Below are positions 34,204 to 44,400 of a stretch of 64,000 nt of DNA, one piece after another. The number at the start of each line of letters is the position of its first letter. Positions within the stretch are counted from its first letter, which is position 1. The translations under genes were made by a program, and so were the position numbers. Source of the DNA: JBBDWK01 sp040902885 (lineage in GTDB: Bacteria > Acidobacteriota > Terriglobia > Bryobacterales > Bryobacteraceae); the NCBI GenBank assembly GCA_040902885.1, contig JBBDWK010000057.1:57093-121092 (forward strand). The letters are read 5' to 3'. The notes below the pieces were generated by a model that worked only from the letters and a program-made list of their open reading frames with translations, ran no database searches and was not told where the DNA came from.

Positions 34204-35961
34204 ATGAATAGTCGCGGCCACAGAAAAGCGTTCTCCCTTCAGAGCCTGCAAGAAACCGCTCCCTGGCTTGGCTGGCCTGTGGTCCTCATCGATGTCCTGA
34301 CGACGCCGGCTCGCTGGCATGCCCTCTCCGAGCGGACTCTGGATTGGGGGTCGCGCGTCTTCACGTTCGACACGACCGGCCTCGCTCGCTTGCTGTCGCG
34401 CTTGTTCACGCTGTTCACGCCAGTTCGCGAGGCTTTGCTCAGCCGCATTGCCTTGCTTGCCTGGATCGATTGGAAGACGCGCAAGGTGTTCTGGTCGATC
34501 ATGTGGGCATTGGTCGTGCTCAACCGCTCGCGGCCGAAGCGAATTCCAATGCCACGCGAGGAACGGATGATCCGGGTCATCTCCGCGCCTGAAAGCTACT
34601 CCGACTTCGTATCTCCAAAGCTCCAGGTTCCGGCGAATCTCCCGTCGGCGGAATCGTCTCTATCCGCCAGAGCCATCGTCCAGATGCTGCATCTTTCGCA
34701 GGACGTCTACCCAATCATTGCCAGCCATCAGCCGCTCGTCTCGTGGGAGCCGCAGGACCGCTTGAAAGCATCCTGGAATTGGATCTACCGGCTGGTGCGT
34801 CTGTCTCCTGCCTGGCACCCGGACTTGACCCAGGCCGCGCGCGATGGAAACCTCCTCGGCGCGTTGGCAACCGGCGGCCCGTTCGCCAAGCTTCTGGAGT
34901 GCGCCGACCCCATCGAGGGCACCTACCATATCAATCTTGAGCACATGCAGAAGTACGACGTCCGGCCCGGCTTGAAAACAATCGGCTGCCGCATCGACTA
35001 CCGCGCAGTGAACCAGCGCCTGCGCGTCAATGGGATCTCTTATCGGGGTATGTATGCGGCGCCTGGCGGCGAGAGATGGGCCGATTTCGAGAGGATCGCT
35101 CTCTGCTCGCTCCTTACTCATACAACCGTTTGGCGGCACGGAATGCAGCATCACGTGGGAGGCGTCGCGCCGATCGCCGCCGTCAGTCACAATCTCCCGC
35201 CTCGACACCCTCTACGCCGCCTGCTTGCGCCTTTTATCTCGGATACCCTTTCCACGAACTATCACACACACCTGACCCTGCGGCGCAGTGGCTTCGATGT
35301 CACCGGCTTCACCTTCACGCGGCAGAGCATTTACGAATACTACGACGACGGCGCAGAAGCGTTTCGGATGTACCGGATGGATCCACGTCTGAGCATCGCC
35401 GAGCGGAGGATCCCGCCGGCTCTTTTCTATCCGTACCGTGAGCAGGCGCACCGCTACATGGAGCTCTTCGAAAGCTACGTCGGTACATACATCGGCCTGT
35501 ATTATCCATCTGAAGAAGACTTGGCGGAAGACGCACAGGCGCGGATCTGGTACGAGTCCGTGGACGCGGTAGTTCGGCATGGCATCAGAAATCTCGCGCC
35601 GAAGTTGGATCGGGCCAATCTGATCAAGCTCTGCGCGGTCTACATGTATTCGGTTTCAGTGGAACATGAAGAAAACACCCTGTGGGATTATGGCTTATTC
35701 CTGCCCGCAACGCTGCGCGAAGATGGCGGGATGCAGTCTGCCGGAGAGGTCCAAAGCTCCCTCAACTTCCAGTTAGTGATTTCGTCAGCTACCAACCGCC
35801 TGATGAAGGATTTCAGCTATCTTGCTCTCGATAGCGCTGCCGCCGCGCTGATGCGCGACTTTCAAGCGAGGCTCCGGGCGCTCGATCAAGACATGGAGAG
35901 CCGAGCGGATCAGTATTGGAACGTATACCCGCGCCAGCTCGAGGCTAGCGTTTCCGCGTGA
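34204..35961 (+). CDS. Lipoxygenase-like iron dioxygenase
   Basis: This 585-aa protein resembles bacterial lipoxygenases in its C-terminal catalytic region. The first two iron ligands are in H312-GMQH-H317, followed by the helix and HPLRRLLAPFISDTLSTN (cf. HPIFKLL..H.R.T..IN in plant/animal enzymes). A later VEHEENTLWDYG carries His488 and Asn491 (spacing x2 instead of x3). The C-terminus YPRQLEASVSA aligns with the usual P..IP.SI.I end, but the last residue is Ala instead of Ile, whose carboxylate normally binds iron. It would add O2 to polyunsaturated fatty acids. AGGAGAGG precedes the ATG; TTGACG near 34136 may be its -35. Family assignment is from motif memory. Confidence 0.6.
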   Translation: MNSRGHRKAFSLQSLQETAPWLGWPVVLIDVLTTPARWHALSERTLDWGSRVFTFDTTGLARLLSRLFTLFTPVREALLSRIALLAWIDWKTRKVFWSIMWALVVLNRSRPKRIPMPREERMIRVISAPESYSDFVSPKLQVPANLPSAESSLSARAIVQMLHLSQDVYPIIASHQPLVSWEPQDRLKASWNWIYRLVRLSPAWHPDLTQAARDGNLLGALATGGPFAKLLECADPIEGTYHINLEHMQKYDVRPGLKTIGCRIDYRAVNQRLRVNGISYRGMYAAPGGERWADFERIALCSLLTHTTVWRHGMQHHVGGVAPIAAVSHNLPPRHPLRRLLAPFISDTLSTNYHTHLTLRRSGFDVTGFTFTRQSIYEYYDDGAEAFRMYRMDPRLSIAERRIPPALFYPYREQAHRYMELFESYVGTYIGLYYPSEEDLAEDAQARIWYESVDAVVRHGIRNLAPKLDRANLIKLCAVYMYSVSVEHEENTLWDYGLFLPATLREDGGMQSAGEVQSSLNFQLVISSATNRLMKDFSYLALDSAAAALMRDFQARLRALDQDMESRADQYWNVYPRQLEASVSA

Positions 35962-35978
35962 GGTGCCATGCACGACTC

Positions 35979-37403
35979 CTATAACGTCTTGAGATATTCA
36001 ATCAGATCGTCTTTTTCGCCCGGTTTCAAATCCGTGCCGTAGGAGTGCCCAAGCGCGCTGTTTCCCCGCAGGCTGGTATCGAAGCGAAAGCCTTCCCGCT
36101 GGGCGTCCGGCCCCTCCGACACGAAACCTACATTCCGGTAGTCGTAGACATCGTAGCCACGCCAGAAGACTGTTGGCCGTTCGGACGGAGCCTTCAGCAG
36201 ATCGCGCAGGGTGGGTACCGAGCCGTTGTGCAGATACGGCGCGCGTAGCCACAACCCATCCAAAGGCATGGAAGCGTAGCCGTTCGTCTTGCGGAAATGG
36301 GAGAACCTCCAGGGGCGGCCGGTGCCAAGGGTATTCATCTTTTCCGCCAGCTCCGGAGTGAAGGAATTTACGCGCTCCGGGTCCGTGCCGATCTCCTCAA
36401 TCTCCACAGTGCGGTTAGCGCCGTGGCACGAGTCGCAGTACTTCTCAAACAGCGCCTTGCCGGCCGCAACCCCCGCGGTCCGGATGTGCTCCTCGGGAAA
36501 GCGCGGAGGCTTTAACTCCCAGATCCAGTCTTCCACTCGCTTCATGCCTGCAAGATCCAGAGACTCCTCCAACGCACCCGCGCCGATCGCAGCACTCTTG
36601 TTCCGCTCGGTGACGAGATCATTGTTGCCGTCCCAGTGCAGCCACAGGCCCTGGCGCCGCTTCTGATCCCAAAGGGAAGGCAGGTCGGCGGTGCCCACCG
36701 ATGTATCGCCTGCCATGGTGAATCCGAACAGAACTTTGTATGGGTTGAACGTATCCACCCGTCCGGGACCCTGCGGCGGCCGTGTGTCGAACCACGTGGA
36801 CCTGTCCCTTTCCCGCAGGATTTCGCGCCGCGTCCGGGGAATCACGAACCAACGGTATAGCAGCGAGTCGAACCAGGACAGCGACTGCGATCTCTCCATC
36901 GCGCGCAGAATATTTCCGGCCGTGAACTGCGAATCGCTCGCGGATACAAAAACGAAGCGCTGGTAGCTTTGCAGATCGAACTGATGAGCAGGCATGCCCA
37001 GGACGATTCGCCGCGGAGCGTCCGGCGCGTCGCGGAGAGTTCCGGTATGGCAGACCGCGCAGTTCAAACCCACCAGGCCGATCTGCGTCTCGCGAAACGA
37101 TGTCCCGATAGGCCGCTTTTTGCCCGGTTCGAATACCAGGCCGAACCGGGCATAACCGTCGCCCGGGCGCTTGGGCAGGTATTCCGGGAAAAGCTGCGGC
37201 AGCACCTCCCAGATGCGATGGGGAATTCCCGTGCGTCCTTCGGCTCCTATCGATCCATACTTGAAATGTTCCAGGATGTCGGCGTGAAGCTCCGGCTTGT
37301 TGCGGTTGAAAATCAGGAGCCACACGCCGGCGGGAATGGCGACCGCCAGCGCCAGCAGGCTGAGGGCGGCAATTCTCTTTTCCCTCTGAGACCGCTCAAG
37401 CAT
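35979..37403 (-). CDS. Di-haem cytochrome c, RoxA/peroxidase-like
   Basis: About 474 aa. An N-terminal TM anchor (IAALSLLALAVAIPAGVWLL), then two c-type haem motifs, NCAVCHTG (about 110) and YCDSCHG (about 345). The spacing and the C-terminal WLRAPYLHNGSVPTLRDLL motif match the MauG/cytochrome c peroxidase-like superfamily that includes rubber oxygenase RoxA. It may reduce peroxides or oxygenate lipids in the periplasm. The ATG at 37403 overlaps the end of the flavin oxidoreductase gene by 8 nt. It converges on the lipoxygenase-like gene with 17 nt between stops. Confidence 0.75.
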   Translation of the reverse strand: MLERSQREKRIAALSLLALAVAIPAGVWLLIFNRNKPELHADILEHFKYGSIGAEGRTGIPHRIWEVLPQLFPEYLPKRPGDGYARFGLVFEPGKKRPIGTSFRETQIGLVGLNCAVCHTGTLRDAPDAPRRIVLGMPAHQFDLQSYQRFVFVSASDSQFTAGNILRAMERSQSLSWFDSLLYRWFVIPRTRREILRERDRSTWFDTRPPQGPGRVDTFNPYKVLFGFTMAGDTSVGTADLPSLWDQKRRQGLWLHWDGNNDLVTERNKSAAIGAGALEESLDLAGMKRVEDWIWELKPPRFPEEHIRTAGVAAGKALFEKYCDSCHGANRTVEIEEIGTDPERVNSFTPELAEKMNTLGTGRPWRFSHFRKTNGYASMPLDGLWLRAPYLHNGSVPTLRDLLKAPSERPTVFWRGYDVYDYRNVGFVSEGPDAQREGFRFDTSLRGNSALGHSYGTDLKPGEKDDLIEYLKTL

Positions 37404-38730
37404 GCGCGGGAACGCTTTCCGGAAACGGCGGCGGATCGAAGACCGACATGATCTCGCGAACCATCTCGTCCCGCGAGGCGTAGCGGCTCTCCTCGTAACA
37501 GCCCAGTGGGTTCTCGAGTACATTGACCAGGCACTTGTTGCAATACGTGCAGGGCCGGGGGGCGCGATCGAGGCCTTGCGCGAACAACTGGACCAGATCG
37601 TTGTTGGCGATCAACGGGCGTGCGATGGTGACTGCGTCGCAAGCGCCGCTTTGAATCGCTTCGCGGATGACGGACGCGGTCTGAAAGCCGCCCGTACAGA
37701 GCACGGGAATGCCAACCGCCTTCTTGATGGCCCGGCTGTCCTTCAGGTTGATGCCTTCGATCGTATCGCCGCGCGCGCGCGTCCACAGGAACTGGTAGAG
37801 CTTCCCGGTCGGTCCGCTGGCTAGCGCCAGGTAGTTGCGAAGCTCTTTGGTCCCGCTGGAAATCATGCTGTCGAAATTCTTTACAGCTTCTTCCACCGGA
37901 AATTCGCCGGGCGGATTTTTCGGATGGGGGAAGTAGCTGCCGCTCGAAACGTGCAGCGCATCCACGCCGGCTTCTTCCAGCCATTTGGATACTTTGACGG
38001 AATCTTCAATCTTGTTGCCAGCCGGATCGAAAGCCAGAAGCGCATTGTGATAATCGGTGGCGCTGATTTTCATCTGGAGATGGAAGTCGCGGCCAACTTC
38101 GGACCGGATGGCATCCACCACTTCCAGCAGGAATCTGGCGCGGTTTCGCAGCGCGCCGCCATAGGCGTCTTTGCGGTCGTTAATCGCCGAGCTGAGGAAC
38201 TGGGTAATCAGGTAGCCGTTGGCGCCGTGCAACTCCACGCCATCCAGGCCCGCATCCCGGGCGCGTCTCGCGCCGGCGGCGAATTCGCGCACTACCTGCT
38301 GAATCTGATCGACGGTCATCCGCTCGGTCTCAAATCCGTGCAGAGGCTCCGATTTCTTGGTGGAGCTCAGTCCCTTCTCGTATTCGATGCCCGGAATGTC
38401 GCGCTGGCGGCCGCCGTGGCTCAGTTGCAGAATGAATTTGCAGTCGTGCTCATGCACCCGTTTGCCGAGTTCCTGCCAGAAGGGGATGCATTCGTCTCGG
38501 TGGATGGTCGCATAGTTCGGGATAATGCGTCCCCGGATGGACACCGCGACGAACGAGGAGATAATGGCGCCCACCCCGCCGCGCGCGAATTTCAGCTCCC
38601 AGTTGATGCGGGCAGGATTGCCGGAGCCGTCGTAGTTGTCGAAACGGCCAGAAATATTGGAACGCAGGATACGATTCTTAAGGGTCAGATTCCGGAAATG
38701 AAGCGGTTGAAACAGTATGTCGTCCGCCAT
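37396..38730 (-). CDS. Old yellow enzyme family FMN oxidoreductase
   Basis: About 444 aa, FMN-binding TIM barrel: LFQPLHFRNLTLKNRILRSN, FILQLSHGGRQ, DGVELHGANGYLITQFLS (active-site His/Asn pair HGAN), GIPVLCTGGFQTA, and ARPLIANND. A C-terminal CTYCNKC plus Cys 11 residues on is like the 4Fe-4S cluster site of 2,4-dienoyl-CoA reductases, one Cys spacing being shorter. It reduces activated C=C bonds. ATG at 38730 is chosen for GGAGG and family length. It overlaps the cytochrome gene. Confidence 0.85.
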   Translation of the reverse strand: MADDILFQPLHFRNLTLKNRILRSNISGRFDNYDGSGNPARINWELKFARGGVGAIISSFVAVSIRGRIIPNYATIHRDECIPFWQELGKRVHEHDCKFILQLSHGGRQRDIPGIEYEKGLSSTKKSEPLHGFETERMTVDQIQQVVREFAAGARRARDAGLDGVELHGANGYLITQFLSSAINDRKDAYGGALRNRARFLLEVVDAIRSEVGRDFHLQMKISATDYHNALLAFDPAGNKIEDSVKVSKWLEEAGVDALHVSSGSYFPHPKNPPGEFPVEEAVKNFDSMISSGTKELRNYLALASGPTGKLYQFLWTRARGDTIEGINLKDSRAIKKAVGIPVLCTGGFQTASVIREAIQSGACDAVTIARPLIANNDLVQLFAQGLDRAPRPCTYCNKCLVNVLENPLGCYEESRYASRDEMVREIMSVFDPPPFPESVPAHA

Positions 38731-39089
38731 GAGGGGCCTCCAGCAGATTCGATTGCGCTCGTTAGCATAGACCAAAATTGCGGAAGAGGGAAGGAGTTAA
38801 CATGCCAAGAAACATCTTGACCGTATTTGCGTCGAGTCGGATAATAGAACTGGAGGTGACCATAGAACCGGACAACCATCGGGGCGGCACGCCCCGGAGC
38901 CGAATCGGCAGACCGGTCTCCAGTCGCCATTGGACGCAGGTTAGCCCAGTGCTACCGCGCCAGCGCCTCCCGCACTGAAGGGGTAGGAGAAACGGTTAAG
39001 AAGCCGGTATCCGGCGTTCCGGGGCGTGCCGCCCTTTCTATTTCCTGCCAAACGTTCCTCCTCCGTGTCATACTATCCTTTTCTCTTTT
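38731..39089. other. Gene-free 359-nt divergent intergenic region with a 16-bp inverted repeat
   Basis: CCGGGGCGTGCCGCCC occurs on the plus strand at 39019-39034 and as its reverse complement at 38882-38897, the latter also being internally palindromic (GGGGC-GGCAC-GCCCC). TACTAT about 13 nt before mqnD may be a -10. The open frames here show no protein-like features. Confidence 0.5.
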
Positions 39090-39935
39090 ATGAAATCCGG
39101 CATGCCGAACGAGATTGTGAGCGCCCACAGTCCCGATTCCGACGACGCGTACATGTTCTACGGTCTCGCTACAAAAAAGGTGCGGTCGTCCCAGGTCGCG
39201 TTCCGGCACGTGCTGGAGGACATTGAGAGCCTGAACCGGAAGGCGCTGGAGGGCCAGTACGAACTGACGGCCATTTCCTATCACGCCTATCCGTATGTCG
39301 CCAGCAAATACACCTTGATGGCCAGCGGCTCCAGCGTCGGAGACGGCTACGGGCCGATGGTGATCTCAACCCGGCCCATGGACTCGGACGACCTGAAAGG
39401 CAAGCGCGTGGCGATCCCGGGAAAGATGACTACCGCGTTCCTAGCGCTGAGCCTTCTGGAACCGGATTTCGTTCCCGTGGTGGTTCCGTTCGACAAGATT
39501 CCGGAGGCCGTCCGCGAGCGCGGCGTGGATGCCGGCCTGATCATTCACGAGGGCCAGTTGACCTATGACCGCGAGGGCTTCCACAAGGTGCTCGATCTGG
39601 GACGCTGGTGGAAAGGGAAGTTCGGGCTGCCGCTGCCGCTTGGGGCGAACGCTCTGCTGCGGTCGCTGTCTCCGGAGATCAAGTCCGAGTGCTGCCGCAT
39701 GATGCGGGAAAGCATTCAGTACGCGCTTGACAATCACGACGAGGCGCTTACCTACGCCATGCAGTTCGCGCGCGATATGGACCATCGCCTTGCGGACAAG
39801 TTCGTGGGAATGTACGTCAATCACTTCACCGTGGACTGCGGGCATCTCATCCCCGAGGCCGCTCAGAAGCTGCTCGACCTCGGCTACGAAGCGGGTCTGA
39901 TTCCGTGCCGCGTGGAGCTGGAATTCGTCCGATAA
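39090..39935 (+). CDS. mqnD: 1,4-dihydroxy-6-naphthoate synthase family (MqnD), menaquinone futalosine pathway
   Basis: This 281-aa protein matches MqnD/MqnA-type lyases, which release 1,4-dihydroxy-6-naphthoate from cyclic dehypoxanthine futalosine. Motifs: AHSPDSDDAYMFYGL at the N-terminus, LTAISYHAYPYV, SSVGDGYGPMVIS, KRVAIPGKMTTAFLAL, IIHEGQLTY, and LPLGANALLRSL. It implies that menaquinone is made by the futalosine route. An alternative ATG lies 4 codons in. No other mqn gene is adjacent. Confidence 0.85.
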   Translation: MKSGMPNEIVSAHSPDSDDAYMFYGLATKKVRSSQVAFRHVLEDIESLNRKALEGQYELTAISYHAYPYVASKYTLMASGSSVGDGYGPMVISTRPMDSDDLKGKRVAIPGKMTTAFLALSLLEPDFVPVVVPFDKIPEAVRERGVDAGLIIHEGQLTYDREGFHKVLDLGRWWKGKFGLPLPLGANALLRSLSPEIKSECCRMMRESIQYALDNHDEALTYAMQFARDMDHRLADKFVGMYVNHFTVDCGHLIPEAAQKLLDLGYEAGLIPCRVELEFVR

Positions 39936-39963
39936 ATTCTTCGCGCAGGGTTAGAATTGAATA

Positions 39964-41226
39964 ATGAGGCAGACAGCTTTCTTCGCGCCAACCGCGCTTC
40001 TCCTGCTCATCCCTTCCGCGCTTTCGGCCCAAAACCCTCGCGACCTGGTGAAGGAGGGCTCGTCGGCTCTCCCCAAGCTCCAGGAGATGCTGAAAGATCC
40101 GAGCGCCGAGCTTCGCGTCGAGGCGGTCAAGGCCATCGTCCAGATCGGAACGCAGCACAGTCTGGATCCGCTCATCATTGCCACGCGCGACTCCGATCCC
40201 GAAGTGCAGATTCGCGCCACGGATGGATTGGTGAACTTCTACCTTCCGGACTATGTGAAGTTCGGACTCACTGCATCTCTAAAACGGGCAGGGTCGAGGC
40301 TATCGGCCAAGTTCACCGGCGACAACGACCAGATCGTCGACTCCTTCATTAAGCCGCGCCCGGACGTTGTGGAAGCGCTGGGCAAACTGGCGCGCGGCGG
40401 AATCGCGATGGAGGTGCGGGCGAACGCGGCGCGCGCGGTGGGAATTCTCAGAGGACGGGAAGCCATCCCCGATCTGCTGGAGGCCGTGCGATCCAAGAAC
40501 ACGGACGTCATCTACGAATCGCTGATTGCGTTCCAAAAGATCCGCGATCCGGAGGTGGCGCCGCGCATCAGCTTCCTGCTTCGCGATCTGGATTCCAAAG
40601 TTCAGATCGCCGCGGTGGAAACTACCGGGCTGTTGCAGAACAAGGAAGCCCTGCCGGGCCTGCTGGACGTCTTTAACCGTACGAACAAGAAACCGGTGCG
40701 GCGGGCGGCCCTGACAGCCATGGCCATGATCGGGGACGAAGCGAGCCGCGGCGTTTTTTTACGCAGCCTGACGGATAAGGACGAAGGACTGCGCGCCGCC
40801 GCCGCCGAAGGTCTGGCCCGTTTGAAGAATCCCGCGGATGTGCCGGTGCTTGAGAAGGCGTTCGCCGAAGAGAAAAAGGCGTCGCCGCGCATTTCAATGG
40901 CTTTCGCTCTGGTGATGCTGGGAAAAGAAGAGGTTTCCGAGTTCAGCCCGCTGCAGCTTCTGGTCAACACCCTGAACTCGACGGTTCGGCAAGGGGAGGC
41001 TTACGCCCTGCTGATCGAACTGGCCAGAACGCCATCGGTGCGGAACTCACTCTATAGCTATCTCTCGGGCGGAACCAAGGACGAGCTGATACACCTTTCG
41101 CGCATACTGGCCCGGAGCGGCGACAAGGACTCCGTGCAGCATTTGGAGACGGTGAGCCGTAATCCGGACGCCGAGGTTGCCCAGGAGGGATTGCGAGCCC
41201 TCCGGACGCTGAAGGCTCGCCTTTAG
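39964..41226 (+). CDS. Exported HEAT-repeat protein
   Basis: This 420-aa protein has a signal peptide (residues 1-20) and HEAT/PBS-lyase-like helical repeats throughout: LQEMLKDPSAELRVEAVKAI, IIATRDSDPEVQIRATDGL, SKVQIAAVETTGLLQNKEAL, LTDKDEGLRAAAAEGLARL, RNPDAEVAQEGLRALRTL. Such scaffolds bind other proteins; no enzyme motif is seen. TAGAAT ends 6 nt before the ATG and no Shine-Dalgarno is present, so it may be leaderless. Confidence 0.82.
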   Translation: MRQTAFFAPTALLLLIPSALSAQNPRDLVKEGSSALPKLQEMLKDPSAELRVEAVKAIVQIGTQHSLDPLIIATRDSDPEVQIRATDGLVNFYLPDYVKFGLTASLKRAGSRLSAKFTGDNDQIVDSFIKPRPDVVEALGKLARGGIAMEVRANAARAVGILRGREAIPDLLEAVRSKNTDVIYESLIAFQKIRDPEVAPRISFLLRDLDSKVQIAAVETTGLLQNKEALPGLLDVFNRTNKKPVRRAALTAMAMIGDEASRGVFLRSLTDKDEGLRAAAAEGLARLKNPADVPVLEKAFAEEKKASPRISMAFALVMLGKEEVSEFSPLQLLVNTLNSTVRQGEAYALLIELARTPSVRNSLYSYLSGGTKDELIHLSRILARSGDKDSVQHLETVSRNPDAEVAQEGLRALRTLKARL

Positions 41227-41231
41227 GGCGC

Positions 41232-41441
41232 TTACTTCGCCTTCTTCTGCTTCTGCTGTCCGACGCGGATCTTGAACTGCTGGGTCTTGGCTTCCAGATA
41301 CGCCTTATGATCGTGGCGCGCTACAGCATCGGTCAGGTAGGCGTCGACATTGGCGTTCCTGGGCAGGACGGCCATTAGCGTGAAACTCTCGTTGCAGGTC
41401 GGGCAGAAGGGCCGGAATCGCTTCACATTGGGAATTGCCAT
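41232..41441 (-). CDS. Small CxxC zinc-ribbon-like protein
   Basis: About 69 aa with FRPFCPTCNESFTLMAVLP and a lysine-rich tail (GQQKQKKAK). A single CxxC could bind zinc only as a dimer or with His (ARHDHKAY). ATG at 41441 is preferred to GTG two codons upstream. It is downstream of the oxoglutarate gene on the minus strand in order (its start is 24 nt before that gene's stop region, same strand). Function unknown. Confidence 0.6.
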   Translation of the reverse strand: MAIPNVKRFRPFCPTCNESFTLMAVLPRNANVDAYLTDAVARHDHKAYLEAKTQQFKIRVGQQKQKKAK

Positions 41442-41465
41442 AAGCACACCATTTTAGCAACATTC

Positions 41466-44400
41466 CTACTTCCGCCGCCGCGAAACCAGGCGCACCTTGC
41501 CCGCCGCGGCCGCGGGTTCGGTCGTGAGCGATTCGTCCAGAATATGCGCCTGCTCCTGCTGGTGGCGCGCCATGGAACCTGTTGCCGGGCTCGAGCTTTC
41601 CGCCCGGCCCACGTATCGCAGGGTGCGGCGCGAGGGGTCGAGCATGGGCTGAATCTGCTCCCGCACAAAACGCCACGCACCCATGTTCCGCGGCTCCTCC
41701 TGTACCCAAAGCACTTCGCTGGTCACCGGGTAGCGCATCAGCGCATCCTGCGCCGGACCGTGCGGGAACGGGTATAGCTGTTCCAAGCGAATCAGAGCGG
41801 CATGCGAAGCCTTGCGCTCGGCGCGGGCGGCCAGCAGATCGTAGTACACCTTGCCGGAACAGAAGATGACGCGCGACACGCGCTGCGGGTCCAGCGAATC
41901 GGACTCTGCCAGCACCTCCCGGAAGCTGCCGCTCATCAAATCCTGAGTGGTGGAAACCGCGGCGGGATGACGCAGCAGATACTTGGGCGTGAAGATCACC
42001 AGCGGCTTGCGCATGCCGCGCCGGTCCGGGCCGCCGTACATCTGCCGCCGGAGCACATGAAAATATTGCGCCGGCGTGGTGCAGTTGACCACCTGCATGT
42101 TTTGCTCCGCGCACAGAGTGAGGAAGCGCTCGATGCGCGCGCTCGAATGTTCCGGCCCCTGGCCTTCGTAGCCGTGCGGCAGCAGCAGGACAATGCCGCT
42201 GGGCTGTCCCCACTTGGCTTCCGCGCAGGTGATGAACTGGTCGATCATGATCTGCGCGCCGTTGGCGAAATCGCCGAACTGGGCCTCCCAGAGAACCAAC
42301 GTGAGCGGGTCGGCCACGCTGTACCCGAACTCGAATCCGAGAACCGCATACTCGCTCAGTGAGCTGTCGTAAACGTCGAAGCGCGCCTGATCCGGCGAGA
42401 TCTGTTTCAGAGGGACGTATTCCCGCCCGTCCTCCGAGTCGTAATAACCGAGGTGCCTCTGCGAGAAAGTTCCGCGCGTGGAATCCTGCCCGCTCAGCCG
42501 GATCGGCACTCCCTCCACAACAAGACTGCCGAAGGCCAACGTCTCGGCGAAGGCCCAGTCGATGGGTCCGCCCTTCCGGATGGCCTCCTTGCGCCGCTCG
42601 ACGAAGCCGCGCAGCTTGGGGTGCAGGTGAAAATCCGCCGGGAATGAGGTGACGCCCTGTCCTACAGCGTCCAGAGTCTCCCGGTCGATGCCCGTGCGCG
42701 GACAAAACGCCTCGATCGCCTCGGTGGGCACCGCGCTCAACTCCTGCACTTCGAACTGCTCGGCGTTCTCCTGTGCGGCGTCGTAAGCTTCGTTGAAGCG
42801 CGCGGCGATGCGCTTCCGCATCCGCTCGACCTCCGGCTCCTCAAGCACGTCTTCGCGGACCAGACGGGCGGCGTAGAGCTTCGCCACCGAAGGGTGATTG
42901 CGGATCTTACGGTACAGCAGCGGCTGCGTGTAGCTTGGGTCGTCAACTTCGTTGTGGCCGTGGCGCCGGTAGCAGATCATGTCGATAACCACGTCCTTCT
43001 TGAACTGCTGGCGGTAATCGAACGCAATCTGCACCACGCGGACGGCGGCCTCGGGATCGTCGCCGTTCACATGGAAAATGGGGGCCTGGACCATGCGCGC
43101 CACATCGGTCGAGTAGGGTGTGGAGCGCGCCTCGTCCGGCATGGTGGTGAAGCCGATCTGGTTGTTGATGATCAGGTGGACCGTGCCGCCGGTCCAATAT
43201 CCGTCGAGCTGGCTGAGGTTGAGGGTTTCGCCCACCACGCCCTGTCCCGCGAAGGCGGCATCGCCGTGCACGAGGATGGGAATGACGCGGCGCCGTTCGG
43301 TGTCGCCCAAGCGGTCCTGCTTCGGGCGGACAATGCCCTCGACCACCGGGCTGACAGCCTCCAGATGGCTGGGATTCGGCGCGACGGACACCACGATGTC
43401 CGGGCCCGCCGCGGTAGCCCGGACGTTGGTCGCGCCGAGATGGTACTTCACATCGCCCGATCCGTGCATGCTGGCCGGATCGATGTTGCCTTCGAACTCG
43501 GAGAAAACCTGCGTCAGGGATTTGCCGACGATATTGGCGAGCACATTGAGCCGCCCGCGGTGCGCCATGCCGATGACCAGCTCGTGGACGTCGTTTGCGG
43601 CGGCCCGCTCGATCAGCTCGTCCAGGATGGCGATGGCCGTTTCCGCGCCTTCCAGCGAGAACCGCTTGTGGCCCACGAAACGCGTGTGCAGAAAGTGTTC
43701 GAACTCCTCGGCTTCGAACAGGTGCTGCAAAATGCGCACGCGGTTGTCGCGGTCCAGTTCCCAGGAGTTGGCTTCCGGCTCCATGCGATGCTGCAACCAG
43801 CGTTTCTGCTCCGGCTGCTGGATATTCATGTACTCGCAGCCGATCTTGCCGCAATAGGTCTGGCGAAGCGTTTCCAGGATCTCGCGCAGGGTAGCCAAGG
43901 GCTTGGGCGCACTCTCGCCGATGGCTTCGCCGAGCGTGCCGGTGAGGAATTCACGGTCAAGATCCCAGATGGTAAGTCCGTAGGTTGCCGGATCCAGCTC
44001 AGGGTGATAGTTGGGCTCGCCGCCCAGCGGATCGAGGTCGGCGATCAGATGGCCCCGCACCCGGTACGCATTGATGAGCTGGATTACCGCGGCGGCCTTG
44101 ACGGCTTCTCCGTCGCGCTGCGCAAAAATCGGTGGCGTGGTTTGCGCGTGCGCTTGCTGGTCCGCAGCCCAACCCACCGGATGGTACGGCATCTTAAGGT
44201 GTTCGAACACCTCTTCGTAAAAGTCGTCGCGGCCTTCGAGCAGTTCCTGCAACCGGCCTAAAAACATGCCTGACTCGGCGCCCTGAATGATGCGGTGATC
44301 GTACGTGCAGGAGATGGACATCACCTTGCTGATGCCGAGCATGGCCCGCGTTTCCGCGGACACCCCCTGGTATTCGGGCGGATAGTCGATGGCGCCGACG

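Noticed and set aside
42894..44261. Plus-strand open frame of 455 codons
   Set aside because: Antisense to the E1 part of the 2-oxoglutarate enzyme; no recognisable domain.
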